Assembly: GCA_030601745.1 (NCBI GenBank)
Contig: JAUWBI010000006.1
Span: forward strand, 1 to 64,000
Length of the DNA: 64,000 nt
Direction: 5' to 3'
Source of the DNA: Phycisphaerae bacterium
Lineage (GTDB): Bacteria; Planctomycetota; Phycisphaerae; Sedimentisphaerales; Anaerobacaceae
The notes under the pieces are model-generated. The model did no database searches, was not told the DNA's origin, and was given only the letters and a program-made list of their open reading frames with translations. Shown one piece after another: positions 16,036 through 24,815 of this stretch. The translations under genes and the position numbers were made by a program. Positions within the stretch are counted from its first letter, which is position 1. Every line of letters starts with the position of its first letter.

Positions 16036-16129
16036 TGTCATTGCGAGGGAGCGAAGCAACCGAAGCAATCTCAATCATTTGCAAGTCAGAGATTGCCACG
16101 CCCTCACGTTGTTCGGGCTCGCAATGACA
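16036..16129. repeat. REP-like nested inverted repeat between recA and alaS
   Basis: Outer arms TGTCATTGCGAG (16036-16047) and CTCGCAATGACA (16118-16129) are perfect complements. Inner arms GCAATCTC (16065-16072) and GAGATTGC (16089-16096) also pair. A half copy lies at 45441-45474. In the recA-alaS transcript it would fold as one long hairpin, which could stabilise the recA message or reduce read-through. Confidence 0.8.
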
Positions 16130-16162
16130 TTTATATTTTACTTTTTACTTTTTGCTCTTTAC

Positions 16163-17209
16163 CTACACCAGGCCTTTGGCAGCGAGGACTTTATTTTTTA
16201 GCTCCTCGCACAGGTCCTTGTTTTCAGCAAGATATTTTTTGGCGTTTTCTCTGCCCTGGCCAAGCCGGATATCGCCGTAGTTCAGCCAGGCCCCGCTTTT
16301 TTCGACTACTTCACAACCAAGGCCCAAATCGAGCAAATCGCCTTCGTAGCTGATTCCACTGTCGAACATAAGGTCGAATTCCGATTCACGGAAAGGGGGT
16401 GCGATTTTGTTCTTTACCACCCTTGCCCTGACCCTGTTACCGATGGCGATGCCACCTTCCTTTATGGTTGCCAGCCGTCTTAAATCGATTCGGACTGTGC
16501 TGTAAAATTTCAGTGCCCTTCCGCCTGGGGTCGTTTCGGGGTTGCCGAACATCACGCCGATTTTCATACGGATTTGATTTATGAAAACAAGGGAAGTTTT
16601 GCTCTTGTTAATGACGGCGGTAAGCTTTCTCATCGCCTGGCTCATTAATCTTGCCTGCAATGCCATGTGGGTGTCACCCATCTGGCCTTCAATTTCTGCT
16701 TTTGGCGTCAGTGCAGCGACGGAATCAATCACAATAGCATCGACGGAATTGGACCTGATTAACATCTCGGTGATTTCAAGCGCCTGTTCGCCTGTGTCGG
16801 GCTGGCTAATCAGCAGGCTGCTGACATCGACGCCCAACTTTTTCGCCCAGGTTGGGTCCAGGACGTGTTCGGCATCGATAAATGCGACCACGCCGCCTGC
16901 ACGCTGGGCGTTTGCAATGATGTGAAGTGCGAGGGTGGTTTTGCCGGACGCTTCCGGCCCGAACACTTCGGTAACTCTGCCGCGCGGGATGCCCACACCG
17001 CCGAGGGCGATATCCAGCGATAATGAGCCGGTGGGTATGCCCTCAATTCTGGCGTACCTGTGCTCGTCCATTTGCATTATGGCACCCTGGCCATATTGCT
17101 TTTCAATCTGTGCAATCACACGCTGCAGGGCGTTTTCTTTGCCGGTTGTTTGGGGCCTCAAACGCTCTATCTTGCTCTTACTTGTTTGGGACGTTTTTGT
17201 CTTTGCCAT
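16163..17209 (-). CDS. recA: Recombinase RecA
   Basis: RecA forms filaments on single-stranded DNA for homologous recombination and the SOS response. The 348-residue protein has Walker [10 protein letters not shown], the IDAEHVLDP block, Walker [10 protein letters not shown], the [12 protein letters not shown] loop and the L2-region [19 protein letters not shown] signature. The acidic C-terminal tail of E. coli RecA is missing, as in many phyla. Start: the ATG at 17209 has AGGAG 9 bases upstream; a GTG at 17215 is too close to it. No LexA-type palindrome is obvious in front. The gene seems to be read from the thpR/pfkB/gltX side. Confidence 0.97.
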   Translation of the reverse strand: MAKTKTSQTSKSKIERLRPQTTGKENALQRVIAQIEKQYGQGAIMQMDEHRYARIEGIPTGSLSLDIALGGVGIPRGRVTEVFGPEASGKTTLALHIIANAQRAGGVVAFIDAEHVLDPTWAKKLGVDVSSLLISQPDTGEQALEITEMLIRSNSVDAIVIDSVAALTPKAEIEGQMGDTHMALQARLMSQAMRKLTAVINKSKTSLVFINQIRMKIGVMFGNPETTPGGRALKFYSTVRIDLRRLATIKEGGIAIGNRVRARVVKNKIAPPFRESEFDLMFDSGISYEGDLLDLGLGCEVVEKSGAWLNYGDIRLGQGRENAKKYLAENKDLCEELKNKVLAAKGLV

Positions 17210-17252
17210 TTTCACAATCTCCTATTTCGTATCTCGTGCTTCACTTCACATT

Positions 17253-17825
17253 TCACGCTTCACACATTTTGTAATTTCCTAACACAGTATAAACGGGACC
17301 TTTCGGCGTCAACTGGCTCTGATAAACCGAGACCGAATCGGCCGATATAATCCCGAGCTTAAAATCCCTGTAATCTTCACCCACTGCCGCCAGCTTGACA
17401 CCCGCCCTGGGGTTCCTTACTCTGCAAAGCGTCAGATGGCCGGAAAACTTTCTCTTTTCCTCAGGCCAGCCCGCCAGAGCCAGCTGCTGCTCGAGGTCCT
17501 TCTGCAACTGCAGCAGATTGTCTTTTCCTTCGCCTGCGCCAACCCATAAAACTCTGGCACTTCTGCCGCCGAAACAACCGACGGTTTGTATATCCAGCTC
17601 GAAGCTCTTGTGTCCGCCGGCAACCTTTTCGACTATATTGCAGACCTCGACGACTTTTTCGTCTTCAATTTCGCCCAGGAACTTCAGTGTCAGGTGTATA
17701 TTCTCCGGGTTCACCCACTTGACGTCGCCTTTTTTAATATCAACTTTGCTCTGGAGCTTCTGCTGCAAATCGCCTAAGGCCTTCCTGATCTTCTCGTCAA
17801 TATCTATCGCTATAAACACTCGCAT
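17253..17825 (-). CDS. thpR: RNA 2',3'-cyclic phosphodiesterase (LigT/ThpR)
   Basis: A 190-residue member of the 2H phosphoesterase superfamily, with both catalytic HxTx motifs: HLTLKFLGE (about 47-55) and HLTLCRVR (about 131-138). ThpR opens 2',3'-cyclic phosphates on RNA ends and ligates tRNA halves in vitro. It follows pfkB by about 15 bases and precedes recA by 43 bases, in a compact minus-strand run. Confidence 0.93.
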   Translation of the reverse strand: MRVFIAIDIDEKIRKALGDLQQKLQSKVDIKKGDVKWVNPENIHLTLKFLGEIEDEKVVEVCNIVEKVAGGHKSFELDIQTVGCFGGRSARVLWVGAGEGKDNLLQLQKDLEQQLALAGWPEEKRKFSGHLTLCRVRNPRAGVKLAAVGEDYRDFKLGIISADSVSVYQSQLTPKGPVYTVLGNYKMCEA

Positions 17826-17840
17826 TAGTTCATTAGCCTG

Positions 17841-18746
17841 CTAAAAATGTGTTAGTTTTCGCAAGGTTTCAAATCTGCCGTCGATATCAGTTTTATCTAT
17901 CGAGGTCAATCCCTGCAGCGAAAAATCAGCAATCGTAAACGAGGCAGCCACTGTACCGTAGGCAATTGCTGTCTTTAGCGATTCAGAATCGGTCTTGCAT
18001 ACTTGTGCCAGATAGCCCATCAGGCCCCCAGCAAAGCTGTCGCCGGCACCCGTGGGGTCTTTAACTTCAGCGGCTGGAAAGGCCGGCAGAATAAAACTTT
18101 CCCCGTCGCTATTGTACGTTATTGAACCCGATTCGCCTTTTTTAATGATAACAACGCTCGGCCCCGTATCCAGAATCTTTTGCGCCGCCTTTATCAGATT
18201 ATGCTCGTCCGCCAACATCCTTGCTTCATCCTCGTTGATTATCAAGCAGTCGATTTTTTTAAGCAGCTGCTTTAAATCATCAAGCTCATTCTCAATCCAG
18301 CAGTTCATCGTATCAGCCGCTGCGAAAACGCCCTTTTCAATTTGTTCGAGCAATTGAAGCTGAAGGGCGGGCGCCGTATTGGCAAGAAAAACGTATTTGC
18401 TGTCTTTATATTCATCAGGCACTCTCGGCGGCGCTTCGGCAAGGACGTTTAATTCCAGGCAATCAGTTCTTCTGTCATCCATATTATCGCTGTAAGTGCC
18501 TTTCCAGCGGAAGGTTTTGCTGTTTTCTCTAACCTCCAGACCTGTCAAGTCAACGTCCCTGCCGGCAAAAACTTTAGCCAAATCGAACGGACAATCCGAG
18601 CCGATAACACCGAGAAGTCGAACCGGCGTAAAGAAACTGGCCGCCATACTAAAATAAACCGAAGAACCGCCGAGGCAGTCCTCACTAACACCGTAAGGCG
18701 TTGAGACCGTATCAATAGCTATCGAGCCGGTTACCAATAGTGACAT
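17841..18746 (-). CDS. PfkB-family carbohydrate/nucleoside kinase
   Basis: A 301-residue ribokinase-fold protein. GGSSVYFSMAA (about 26-36) is the N-terminal substrate-side glycine motif, and DPTGAGDSFAGGLMGYL (about 232-248) is the PfkB signature containing the catalytic Asp and anion hole. The sugar or nucleoside substrate cannot be told from these motifs. Its ATG overlaps the stop of the upstream small membrane gene (TAATG), implying translational coupling. Confidence 0.9.
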   Translation of the reverse strand: MSLLVTGSIAIDTVSTPYGVSEDCLGGSSVYFSMAASFFTPVRLLGVIGSDCPFDLAKVFAGRDVDLTGLEVRENSKTFRWKGTYSDNMDDRRTDCLELNVLAEAPPRVPDEYKDSKYVFLANTAPALQLQLLEQIEKGVFAAADTMNCWIENELDDLKQLLKKIDCLIINEDEARMLADEHNLIKAAQKILDTGPSVVIIKKGESGSITYNSDGESFILPAFPAAEVKDPTGAGDSFAGGLMGYLAQVCKTDSESLKTAIAYGTVAASFTIADFSLQGLTSIDKTDIDGRFETLRKLTHF

Positions 18747-19138
18747 TATACACCTGCCCTATGAGAATCATAATTTTTATCTTCCTTCATAGCAAGCTTG
18801 ATCTCTCCATAAGTTTGCATTATGCCAATCGGTATATATACGGCAATCAGAACCAGTAAGACAGAGCGATACGGATTCTCTACATTGAAGTAATAAATAC
18901 AAAGAACCGCCAGTACAATCGTGCCCGCCCACAAAACGATACCACATATCTCCCCAGGCAAGCCATAATTGGCAAATTTAAATCTATGCTTTGGGAACGG
19001 ATGTAGAATCCGTTTTAATAATAATGCCAACAAGACAAATACCGGGACTGCGAGGATGTTCCGTAATAATATACACACTGCAGTTAAAGCTAAAAAAATT
19101 AGGTAATACAGTAAAAGTTTTCTTTTAGCAGTCATCAT
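18746..19138 (-). CDS. Small four-helix membrane protein
   Basis: An unrecognised protein of about 130 residues with four hydrophobic segments (about 8-26, 28-45, 62-80 and 88-108). I favour the ATG at 19138 or 19135; a TTG at 19150 would be longer. Either start lies within the 3' end of gltX (stop at 19125), and its own stop overlaps the pfkB start. It is thus tightly coupled in the gltX-pfkB transcript. Function unknown. Confidence 0.65.
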   Translation of the reverse strand: MMTAKRKLLLYYLIFLALTAVCILLRNILAVPVFVLLALLLKRILHPFPKHRFKFANYGLPGEICGIVLWAGTIVLAVLCIYYFNVENPYRSVLLVLIAVYIPIGIMQTYGEIKLAMKEDKNYDSHRAGV

Positions 19139-20762
19139 TACTTTGTCCAAATTTCTTCAACGTGATATCCACTCTGGTCAGGGTATTTTCTTTGCCTAAC
19201 ATCTGAACTGAGTCAAAAATCGGCGTACTGACCGCAGTCCCACAGATAGCGACCCGCAATGGCTGAGCGACTTTGCCCAAGCCGACTTGCTTTTCCTCGG
19301 CCAAGCTGCGCAGCATATTCTCAATATTCTCAACGGTAAATTGTTCCATCGCCGCAAGTTTATCACGAACGATTTGAAGAATAGCTAATCCGTTATTTTT
19401 GAGCAAAACTTTTTTGACCGCTTTCTCATCGTACTCTATCTTTTCATCGGCCAAAAAGAGAAATCTGCTTTTGCGCTCAATATCAGCTAACGTTCTTGCG
19501 CCTGCACAAATTTCTAAAATTTTCTCGAGCATCTTATCGTCCGCGGAAATTACCGGAGATTCGACAGCTTTTAGGTAATCCTTAAAATGGCTAAGAAGTT
19601 TTTCGCCGCCGGCCTGACGGATGTGCTCGGTGTTGAAAGCAAGAAGTTTCTTGCGGTCGAACAAGCTGTTGGCCTTTGTCAAACGCGAAAGGTCAAAACA
19701 ATCGATTAATTCGTCAAGCGGCATAATTTCACGGTCGCCGCCGGGGCTGGCGCCGAGCAGTGCAAGGAAGTTTACCATTGTTTCGGGCAGATAGCCGCTC
19801 CTGAAGAAATCAACGACATTGATTTCCGGCAGAGCAACGCCAAGATACGTCGCCATTGCATCAATGCTGGGTATATCAGGGGTGGTCTTTGCCTTGATAA
19901 AAGTTTCGACCTCTTCAAGGGTAATGTTGCCGACCTCTGCAAGCTTTTCGAGGTCAATATCCTGTGTTGCCTTGATTATTTTGCGCAGCGCCTCCGGACG
20001 CTCGCGTTTGGAAAGTTTGCCGCCGGTTTCGCTGATGGTAACGGACATGTGAGCATACTTCGGAAGCTCGCCAAATCCCAGGGCTTTCCATAATGCCTGC
20101 TGGCCGGGCGTATTCATAAGGTGTTCCTGGCCGCGAATGACGTGGGTAACCTTCATCGAATAGTCATCAACCACGCAGGCAAAGTTGTATGTTGGGAATC
20201 CATCGCTCTTTTGTATGATAAAATCGCCTATTTCGCCGGGTCCGAATTTTACTTCACCGCGAACAACATCTGTTACAACAATCCCGGTCAGCTGCATTGC
20301 AAAACGAACTGCCGCCGGTTTATCCCGGGCCTTTGCCTTTTCGACATCGCTTTCGCCGGGGAAATCTTTGGGCCGGGGATAAATGAAGTTTTTCTTTTGG
20401 GCCTCAGCTTCTTTGCGAAGTGCATCGAGCTCTTCAGGCGTGTCGAAACAGTAATACGCCTTTTTCTCATCGATGAGTTGTTTTACGTATTTATCGTAGA
20501 GGTCCCTTCGTTGGGACTGCAGATACGGCCCGTTGGGGCCGCCGACTTCAGGGCCTTCATCCCACTGGATTCCGAGCCAGCGCAGGTCGTCCATAACCTG
20601 CCGGGTGGCTGTGGGGGTATTGCGTTTAAGGTCCGTATCTTCGATACGGAGTATGAATTTGCCGCCCATCCGCCTGGCAAAAAGCCAGTTAAAAAGAGCC
20701 GTCCTGGCTCCGCCGACGTGCAGATAACCTGTCGGTGACGGTGCAAAACGTGTTACGACCAT
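19125..20762 (-). CDS. gltX: Glutamyl-tRNA synthetase with an insertion after the KLSKR motif
   Basis: A class I synthetase charging tRNA-Glu. It shows the HIGH-type signature APSPTGYLHVGGAR near the N-terminus, the RIEDTDL block, the FP-TYNFA-VVDD block and KLSKR (about 249-253). In E. coli GluRS about 13 residues separate KR from YLPE; here about 70 do (residues ~254-323). The extra ~57 residues are helical and charged, with LEKLAEVGNITLEEVETFI in the middle. Total length of about 545 is correspondingly long. The ATG at 20762 is preferred over upstream Met codons. glnS is present at 22.2 kb, so direct Gln-tRNA charging is available and this enzyme may be discriminating. Confidence 0.95.
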   Translation of the reverse strand: MVVTRFAPSPTGYLHVGGARTALFNWLFARRMGGKFILRIEDTDLKRNTPTATRQVMDDLRWLGIQWDEGPEVGGPNGPYLQSQRRDLYDKYVKQLIDEKKAYYCFDTPEELDALRKEAEAQKKNFIYPRPKDFPGESDVEKAKARDKPAAVRFAMQLTGIVVTDVVRGEVKFGPGEIGDFIIQKSDGFPTYNFACVVDDYSMKVTHVIRGQEHLMNTPGQQALWKALGFGELPKYAHMSVTISETGGKLSKRERPEALRKIIKATQDIDLEKLAEVGNITLEEVETFIKAKTTPDIPSIDAMATYLGVALPEINVVDFFRSGYLPETMVNFLALLGASPGGDREIMPLDELIDCFDLSRLTKANSLFDRKKLLAFNTEHIRQAGGEKLLSHFKDYLKAVESPVISADDKMLEKILEICAGARTLADIERKSRFLFLADEKIEYDEKAVKKVLLKNNGLAILQIVRDKLAAMEQFTVENIENMLRSLAEEKQVGLGKVAQPLRVAICGTAVSTPIFDSVQMLGKENTLTRVDITLKKFGQSNDDC

Positions 20763-20911
20763 CGTAAACCTCATCAATTCCAGAAAATAAGCGAGAAAGC
20801 TGCAGAATAAGCTATATCAGGACTATTGTCAAGAACCAGATGGCAGCCTTAGCAAATTTGCACCTTTGCCTCTGATAGTCAAATCCGATAAATTCTTCTG
20901 TCAATTTTGCT

Positions 20912-20938
20912 CCGGATAACTATAATGTGTTAAAATAT
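20912..20938 (+). promoter_or_regulatory. Promoter-like 27-bp repeat, copy 1 (before the MNT gene)
   Basis: It contains a perfect TATAAT (20921-20926) with CTGTCA 17 bases upstream as a -35 candidate. The 27 bases recur at 22129-22155 before glnS with two mismatches. Confidence 0.6.
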
Positions 20939-20962
20939 CAAAACTGACATTGGAGACTCACT

Positions 20963-21256
20963 ATGAATAGGCAGGCAGTTCTAACACGGCTTAAAGGCAG
21001 TATCAAAGAAATCCGGCAACGTTTTTCGGTCAAGGCACTTTCGATTTTTGGCTCGATAGCCCGCGACGAGGCAAGAGATAACAGCGACGTGGACGTGCTG
21101 GTGGTATTCGACCAAAAAGCAAATTTTGATGGCTTTATGGAATTGAAGTTCTATCTGGAAGACCTGCTGGGAACAGGAGTTGACCTGGTAACCGACAAGG
21201 CGCTTCGCCCACAGGTTCGTCAGGCAATTGAGCAGGAGATGATTAATGTCGCGTGA
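20963..21256 (+). CDS. MNT-type nucleotidyltransferase (antitoxin of the HEPN-MNT class)
   Basis: A 97-residue minimal nucleotidyltransferase with the signature GSIARDEARDNSDVDVLVVF (about 31-50; GS-x2-R...S-D-x-D). In HEPN-MNT modules such proteins (MntA) AMPylate and silence a HEPN RNase toxin encoded just downstream. Here the expected HEPN gene is reduced to a start and seven codons (21246-21269) before a stop, so this antitoxin is an orphan. GGAGA upstream may serve as ribosome site. It opens a toxin-antitoxin island between gltX and glnS. Confidence 0.88.
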   Translation: MNRQAVLTRLKGSIKEIRQRFSVKALSIFGSIARDEARDNSDVDVLVVFDQKANFDGFMELKFYLEDLLGTGVDLVTDKALRPQVRQAIEQEMINVA

Positions 21257-21269
21257 TGAGATAATGTAA
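21246..21269 (+). pseudogene. Stub of a HEPN (DUF86) toxin start
   Basis: The reading frame ATG TCG CGT GAT GAG ATA ATG TAA overlaps the end of the MNT gene by 11 bases, as HEPN genes normally do. It encodes MSRDE-, the usual N-terminus of DUF86 HEPN proteins, and then stops. A parallel junction remnant lies at 21965-21995. This is inference from the position and the short match. Confidence 0.4.
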
Positions 21270-21284
21270 ATGCAGGAGACCATA

Positions 21285-21761
21285 ATGCATAAGATACGAG
21301 TTTATGTAGATACGTCTGTTTTTGGTGGTACTCAGGATGAAGATTTTGTCGAGATAAGCAAACTTTTTTTTGAGCGGGTACACAAAGGAAACTTTGTGGT
21401 ACTTCTATCCACCGAGACACTTCGCGAACTCGTAAAAGCTCCTGATGCAGTTCAGGCTGTCTGGAAAAACCTTCCGCCCGAATTGGTTGAAGTTTTGAAC
21501 ATTGATGACGAGATGCAAGAACTGGCAAAATCCTACATCGATGCCAATGTGTTGGCACAGGCTTCAGAAGGCGATGCGCTGCACGTGGCGGCAGCAACGG
21601 TGGCCGGGGCGGACCTGATTCTAAGCTGGAACTTCAAGCACATCGTCAATTACGACAAAATCAGAGGGTTCAACAGCGTAAATGTCAGTCACGGATACCG
21701 TTCTTTGACTATATTGAGTCCATTCGAGGTAACTTATGATGAGCAGGACGAAAACATTTGA
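21285..21761 (+). CDS. PIN-domain RNase, toxin of a toxin-antitoxin pair
   Basis: A 158-residue PIN-fold protein. Acidic active-site positions are visible: Asp in VYVDTSVFGG at the N-terminus, Glu in TETLRELV (about 50), Asp in GDALHVAAA (about 107) and the following ILSWNFKHI. Such toxins cut RNA. The start at 21285 is supported by AGGAG six bases upstream. The next gene overlaps its 3' end and encodes a small charged protein of the kind paired with this PIN branch. The gene replaces the expected HEPN toxin downstream of the MNT gene. Confidence 0.88.
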   Translation: MHKIRVYVDTSVFGGTQDEDFVEISKLFFERVHKGNFVVLLSTETLRELVKAPDAVQAVWKNLPPELVEVLNIDDEMQELAKSYIDANVLAQASEGDALHVAAATVAGADLILSWNFKHIVNYDKIRGFNSVNVSHGYRSLTILSPFEVTYDEQDENI

Positions 21762-21933
21762 TTGCGTAAAGATGAAAAATCGCATCCAACGAGAATTAAG
21801 ACAGGAGTACCAGGCCCGCAAGACGGAGTTTGCTTCATACGCCGATTTTTTAAACGCCACAGCGGATGAATCGGAAGATATACGTCGTTTCCGTGAAAAA
21901 GTAGCCAAAGCAAAGACAGCAACGACGGAATAA
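21736..21933 (+). CDS. Small charged protein, predicted antitoxin of the PIN toxin
   Basis: A 65-residue, highly charged, helical protein. Its N-terminal KTFDCVKMKNRIQRELRQEY resembles small partners (KTFDCVxMK...) that follow PIN toxins of this branch, which is why I call it an antitoxin. It overlaps the toxin gene by 26 bases, so expression is coupled. The toxin-first order is the reverse of the commonest arrangement. Confidence 0.6.
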   Translation: MMSRTKTFDCVKMKNRIQRELRQEYQARKTEFASYADFLNATADESEDIRRFREKVAKAKTATTE

Positions 21934-21934
21934 A

Positions 21935-22130
21935 GAACATCGGGCGCTGTTGCACCAGGAAATTGAACGGGAGATTATTCGTGTCGCGCGACGAGGGAAA
22001 GACATACCCATCATCACCTTGAACGCAATCGAAAGCTCCATTCAAAAACAAACTCGTGAAGTGAACATTATCATCTCACGCAGAGTCCACAAGCTCGTAT
22101 CACGATGTAAAGCACCAATTTTGTCTTTCC
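21935..22130 (+). pseudogene. Remnant of a second MNT/HEPN junction
   Basis: Bases 21965-21995 match 21230-21260 (end of MNT plus HEPN start) at 24 of 31 positions. In one frame they encode EIEREIIRVA, like EQEMINVA at the end of the intact MNT protein, but without the stop. Reading the overlapping HEPN frame gives a GTG-started VSRDEGKTYPSS, and after a frame change IITLNAIESSIQKQTREVN, which resembles the HILxAIExIxKYT helix of DUF86 HEPN toxins. The best reading is a decayed 3' MNT and 5' HEPN fragment with a frameshift. Confidence 0.45.
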
Positions 22131-22155
22131 CGGATAACTATAATGTGCTAAACTA
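22129..22155 (+). promoter_or_regulatory. Promoter-like 27-bp repeat, copy 2 (before glnS)
   Basis: Same sequence as 20912-20938 except two bases, with TATAAT at 22139-22144. The -35 region is poor. It is the likely -10 element of glnS and marks the right edge of the toxin-antitoxin island. Confidence 0.55.
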
Positions 22156-22186
22156 TGATACAACGACAGGGCAAACGTGAAAGTTG

Positions 22187-23890
22187 ATGCTAATTATGAA
22201 GACAAATGACTCTACAACCAGGCTTGATTTTATCCGAGCGATTGTCGCAGAAGACGCCAAGACTAACAAATGGGGTGGTCGAGTGGTTACTCGATTTCCT
22301 CCTGAGCCGAACGGCTATCTGCACATCGGACACGCCAAAAGCATCTGCCTTAATTTTGGTATCGCAGCCGAATACGGCGGCCTCTGTAATCTGCGGTTCG
22401 ATGATACCAATCCTATCAAAGAAGAAGAAGAATACATCGAATCTATCAAGCAAGATGTTCGATGGCTCGGCTTCGATTGGGAAGACCGGCTGTATTACGC
22501 CTCAGATTACTTCGAGCAAATGTACCAGTACGCCGTGCAGCTTATCAAAGCCGGCAAGGCATACGTTTGCGACCTGGCGGCCGAGCAAACAAGAGAATAT
22601 CGCGGTACACTGACTAAGCCGGGAAAGGATAGTCCGTATCGCAACCGTTCGGTCGAGGAAAATCTGAACCTGTTCGAGCGTATGAGGGCAGGTGAATTCC
22701 CGGACGGTTCCCGCGTCCTTCGAGCGAAGATTGACATGGCGTCCCCAAACTTGAATTTGCGGGACCCGGTTATGTATCGAATCCTGCGCGCGACCCATCC
22801 CCGCACGGGCGATGCGTGGTGCATCTATCCGACGTATGACTGGGCCCACGGGCTTGAAGATTCCATCGAAGGAATCACCCATTCGATTTGTACGCTGGAA
22901 TTTGAGAATCATCGGCCGTTGTATGACTGGTTCCTGAACGAGTTGGGCGTCTATCATCCCCAGCAGATAGAGTTCGCTCGCCTCAATCTGAGCTACACCG
23001 TGATGAGCAAGCGCAAGCTTCAGCAGTTGGTGCAGCAAGGCCATGTCAGCGGATGGGACGACCCACGGATGCCGACCATTTGTGGCTTGCGGCGGCGCGG
23101 CTACTCGCCCCAGGCCATCCGAAACTTCTGCAAACGTATCGGGGTCAACAAGTTCAACAGTACCGTTGATATAGCGCTGCTCGAACACTGCGTCCGGGAA
23201 GATTTGAACAAGACATCGCCGCGCGTGATGGCCGTGCTCAGGCCGCTCAAGGTAGTCATCGACAACTATCCCGCCGATAAGGTCGAAGAGCTCGAGGCCG
23301 TGAACAATCCGGAAGATGCAAGCGCCGGGACGCGGAAGGTCCCCTTCTCGCGAGAGCTGTATATCGAACGGGAGGATTTTATGGAGGAGCCGCCGAGCAA
23401 GTTCTACCGCCTGGCGCCCGGCCGGGAGGTTCGCCTGCGATATGCGTATTTCATCACCTGCTGCGACGTGGTCAAGAATGCAACCGGCGAAGTCGTCGAG
23501 CTGCACTGCACATACGACCCGGCGACACGAGGCGGTGATGCTCCGGACGGACGCAAGGTCAAGGCAACGCTGCACTGGGTTTCAGCCGCCCATTCGCTCA
23601 AAGCCGAAGTCCGACTGTACGACCATCTCTTCACAAAGGAAAATCCGGACGATGCAGGCGAAAGCGAGGATTTCAAATCCAACGTGAGTCCGAACTCGCT
23701 GGAAACGCTTGTCTCGTGCCGTATTGAGCCGTCTCTGGCCGGCGCCACGCCGCTAAGTCGATACCAGTTCGAGCGACTGGGCTATTTTTGTGTCGACCCC
23801 GATAGCTCTGAGGGAAAGCTCGTATTCAATCGGACGGTAACGCTGCGGGACCCGTGGGCTAAAATCCAGAAAGCGCAGAAGAACAGGTAG
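22187..23890 (+). CDS. glnS: Glutaminyl-tRNA synthetase
   Basis: A class Ic synthetase charging tRNA-Gln. Key blocks are [18 protein letters not shown] (HIGH motif), LRFDDTNP, the [20 protein letters not shown] block, and VMSKRKL as the KMSKS equivalent. The C-terminal anticodon-binding beta-barrels follow (from about 340), including [18 protein letters not shown]. About 567 residues, normal length. Start candidates are the ATG codons at 22187 and 22196; a TTG at 22184 is less likely. It is transcribed from the region of the 27-bp promoter-like repeat and is convergent with the exporter gene downstream. Confidence 0.97.
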   Translation: MLIMKTNDSTTRLDFIRAIVAEDAKTNKWGGRVVTRFPPEPNGYLHIGHAKSICLNFGIAAEYGGLCNLRFDDTNPIKEEEEYIESIKQDVRWLGFDWEDRLYYASDYFEQMYQYAVQLIKAGKAYVCDLAAEQTREYRGTLTKPGKDSPYRNRSVEENLNLFERMRAGEFPDGSRVLRAKIDMASPNLNLRDPVMYRILRATHPRTGDAWCIYPTYDWAHGLEDSIEGITHSICTLEFENHRPLYDWFLNELGVYHPQQIEFARLNLSYTVMSKRKLQQLVQQGHVSGWDDPRMPTICGLRRRGYSPQAIRNFCKRIGVNKFNSTVDIALLEHCVREDLNKTSPRVMAVLRPLKVVIDNYPADKVEELEAVNNPEDASAGTRKVPFSRELYIEREDFMEEPPSKFYRLAPGREVRLRYAYFITCCDVVKNATGEVVELHCTYDPATRGGDAPDGRKVKATLHWVSAAHSLKAEVRLYDHLFTKENPDDAGESEDFKSNVSPNSLETLVSCRIEPSLAGATPLSRYQFERLGYFCVDPDSSEGKLVFNRTVTLRDPWAKIQKAQKNR

Positions 23891-23960
23891 GGGGAATCGC
23901 GACTTTGCCACCGACAACGTCTTTTATGCTAATCGCCGCCTTCGGGTTTGTCGCTAACGG

Positions 23961-24803
23961 CTAACCGGCCGGTGCTACCGTAAGCAGTTTATAACAGGCA
24001 AGAGCAGCCAACAGGATAAAGGCAGCCCTGACTATGTCGCTGTGCAGTTTATGCATACTCAGGCTGCCCAAAAAGGCACCCACGATGGCGCCGGGAATAA
24101 CAACGACTGCTATCCTGAGGGATTCCACTGCCGGGTTTCCGTTTTGCAATACGTCGGAAAATGGTGTCCCCTTGATATTGTGCTGCGGCAGCGTAATATT
24201 TTTGTAAAACGCTCCTATAAGAGCGATTGAAGCGATGGTCGCGGCGGAATTACTGATAGCCCTTTTCAACGGCATTTTCAAAAAAAACTGCTGAGCGGGA
24301 ACGCAGACAGAGCCGCCGCCGAGTCCCAACAGCCCTGCTGATATTCCGCTTAGCAGGCCGCAGAGGATAGTCAAAGGCACCGAGCGGCGGGTTTGCGAAA
24401 TATCAAAGCCGTTCGCTCCGCCGCGAGGCCTGCCGAATCTTAAACAATTGTAAACAACCACATAAACCATAAAGAGCCCAAGGATACGGGCCAAAAGGTA
24501 ACTGTTGTCGCGGGCAAAAACGGAGCTGTTACTGATTGCAACGCCGATTATAATCCCCAAAGCTGCAGCAGGAATCAGCCATTTAATAACGCCCATCACC
24601 AGGACATCAGCCTTTTTATGAACTATTACCGCTGAGGCACCAACGAAGAAGTTGCAAATCATCGCCGAGGCCTGATAGAGATGCTGGTTTTCGCCGAACG
24701 CAAATACAAGGGCGGGAATCATAATCACCGAGCCGCCGATGCCAAGCAGGCCGCCGAAAAGACCCATCAAAACACCAATCGTAGCTAAAATAAAATAGTC
24801 CAT
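23961..24803 (-). CDS. TauE/SafE-family membrane transporter
   Basis: A 280-residue membrane protein with about eight hydrophobic segments and the two-fold internal glycine pattern of the family: GLFGGLLGIGGSVIMIPAL at the N-terminus and GISAGLLGLGGGSVCVPAQ near the middle. Members export sulfite, sulfoacetate or other small anions. The substrate is unknown here, though the sulfatase gene in the same region is suggestive. It follows trpC by 12 bases, so the two are probably co-transcribed. Confidence 0.9.
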   Translation of the reverse strand: MDYFILATIGVLMGLFGGLLGIGGSVIMIPALVFAFGENQHLYQASAMICNFFVGASAVIVHKKADVLVMGVIKWLIPAAALGIIIGVAISNSSVFARDNSYLLARILGLFMVYVVVYNCLRFGRPRGGANGFDISQTRRSVPLTILCGLLSGISAGLLGLGGGSVCVPAQQFFLKMPLKRAISNSAATIASIALIGAFYKNITLPQHNIKGTPFSDVLQNGNPAVESLRIAVVVIPGAIVGAFLGSLSMHKLHSDIVRAAFILLAALACYKLLTVAPAG

Positions 24804-24815
24804 ATCAGATAGTTA

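Noticed and set aside
22502-23575. A 357-codon minus-strand open frame
   Set aside because: It is antisense to glnS, which has all synthetase motifs; no independent evidence.
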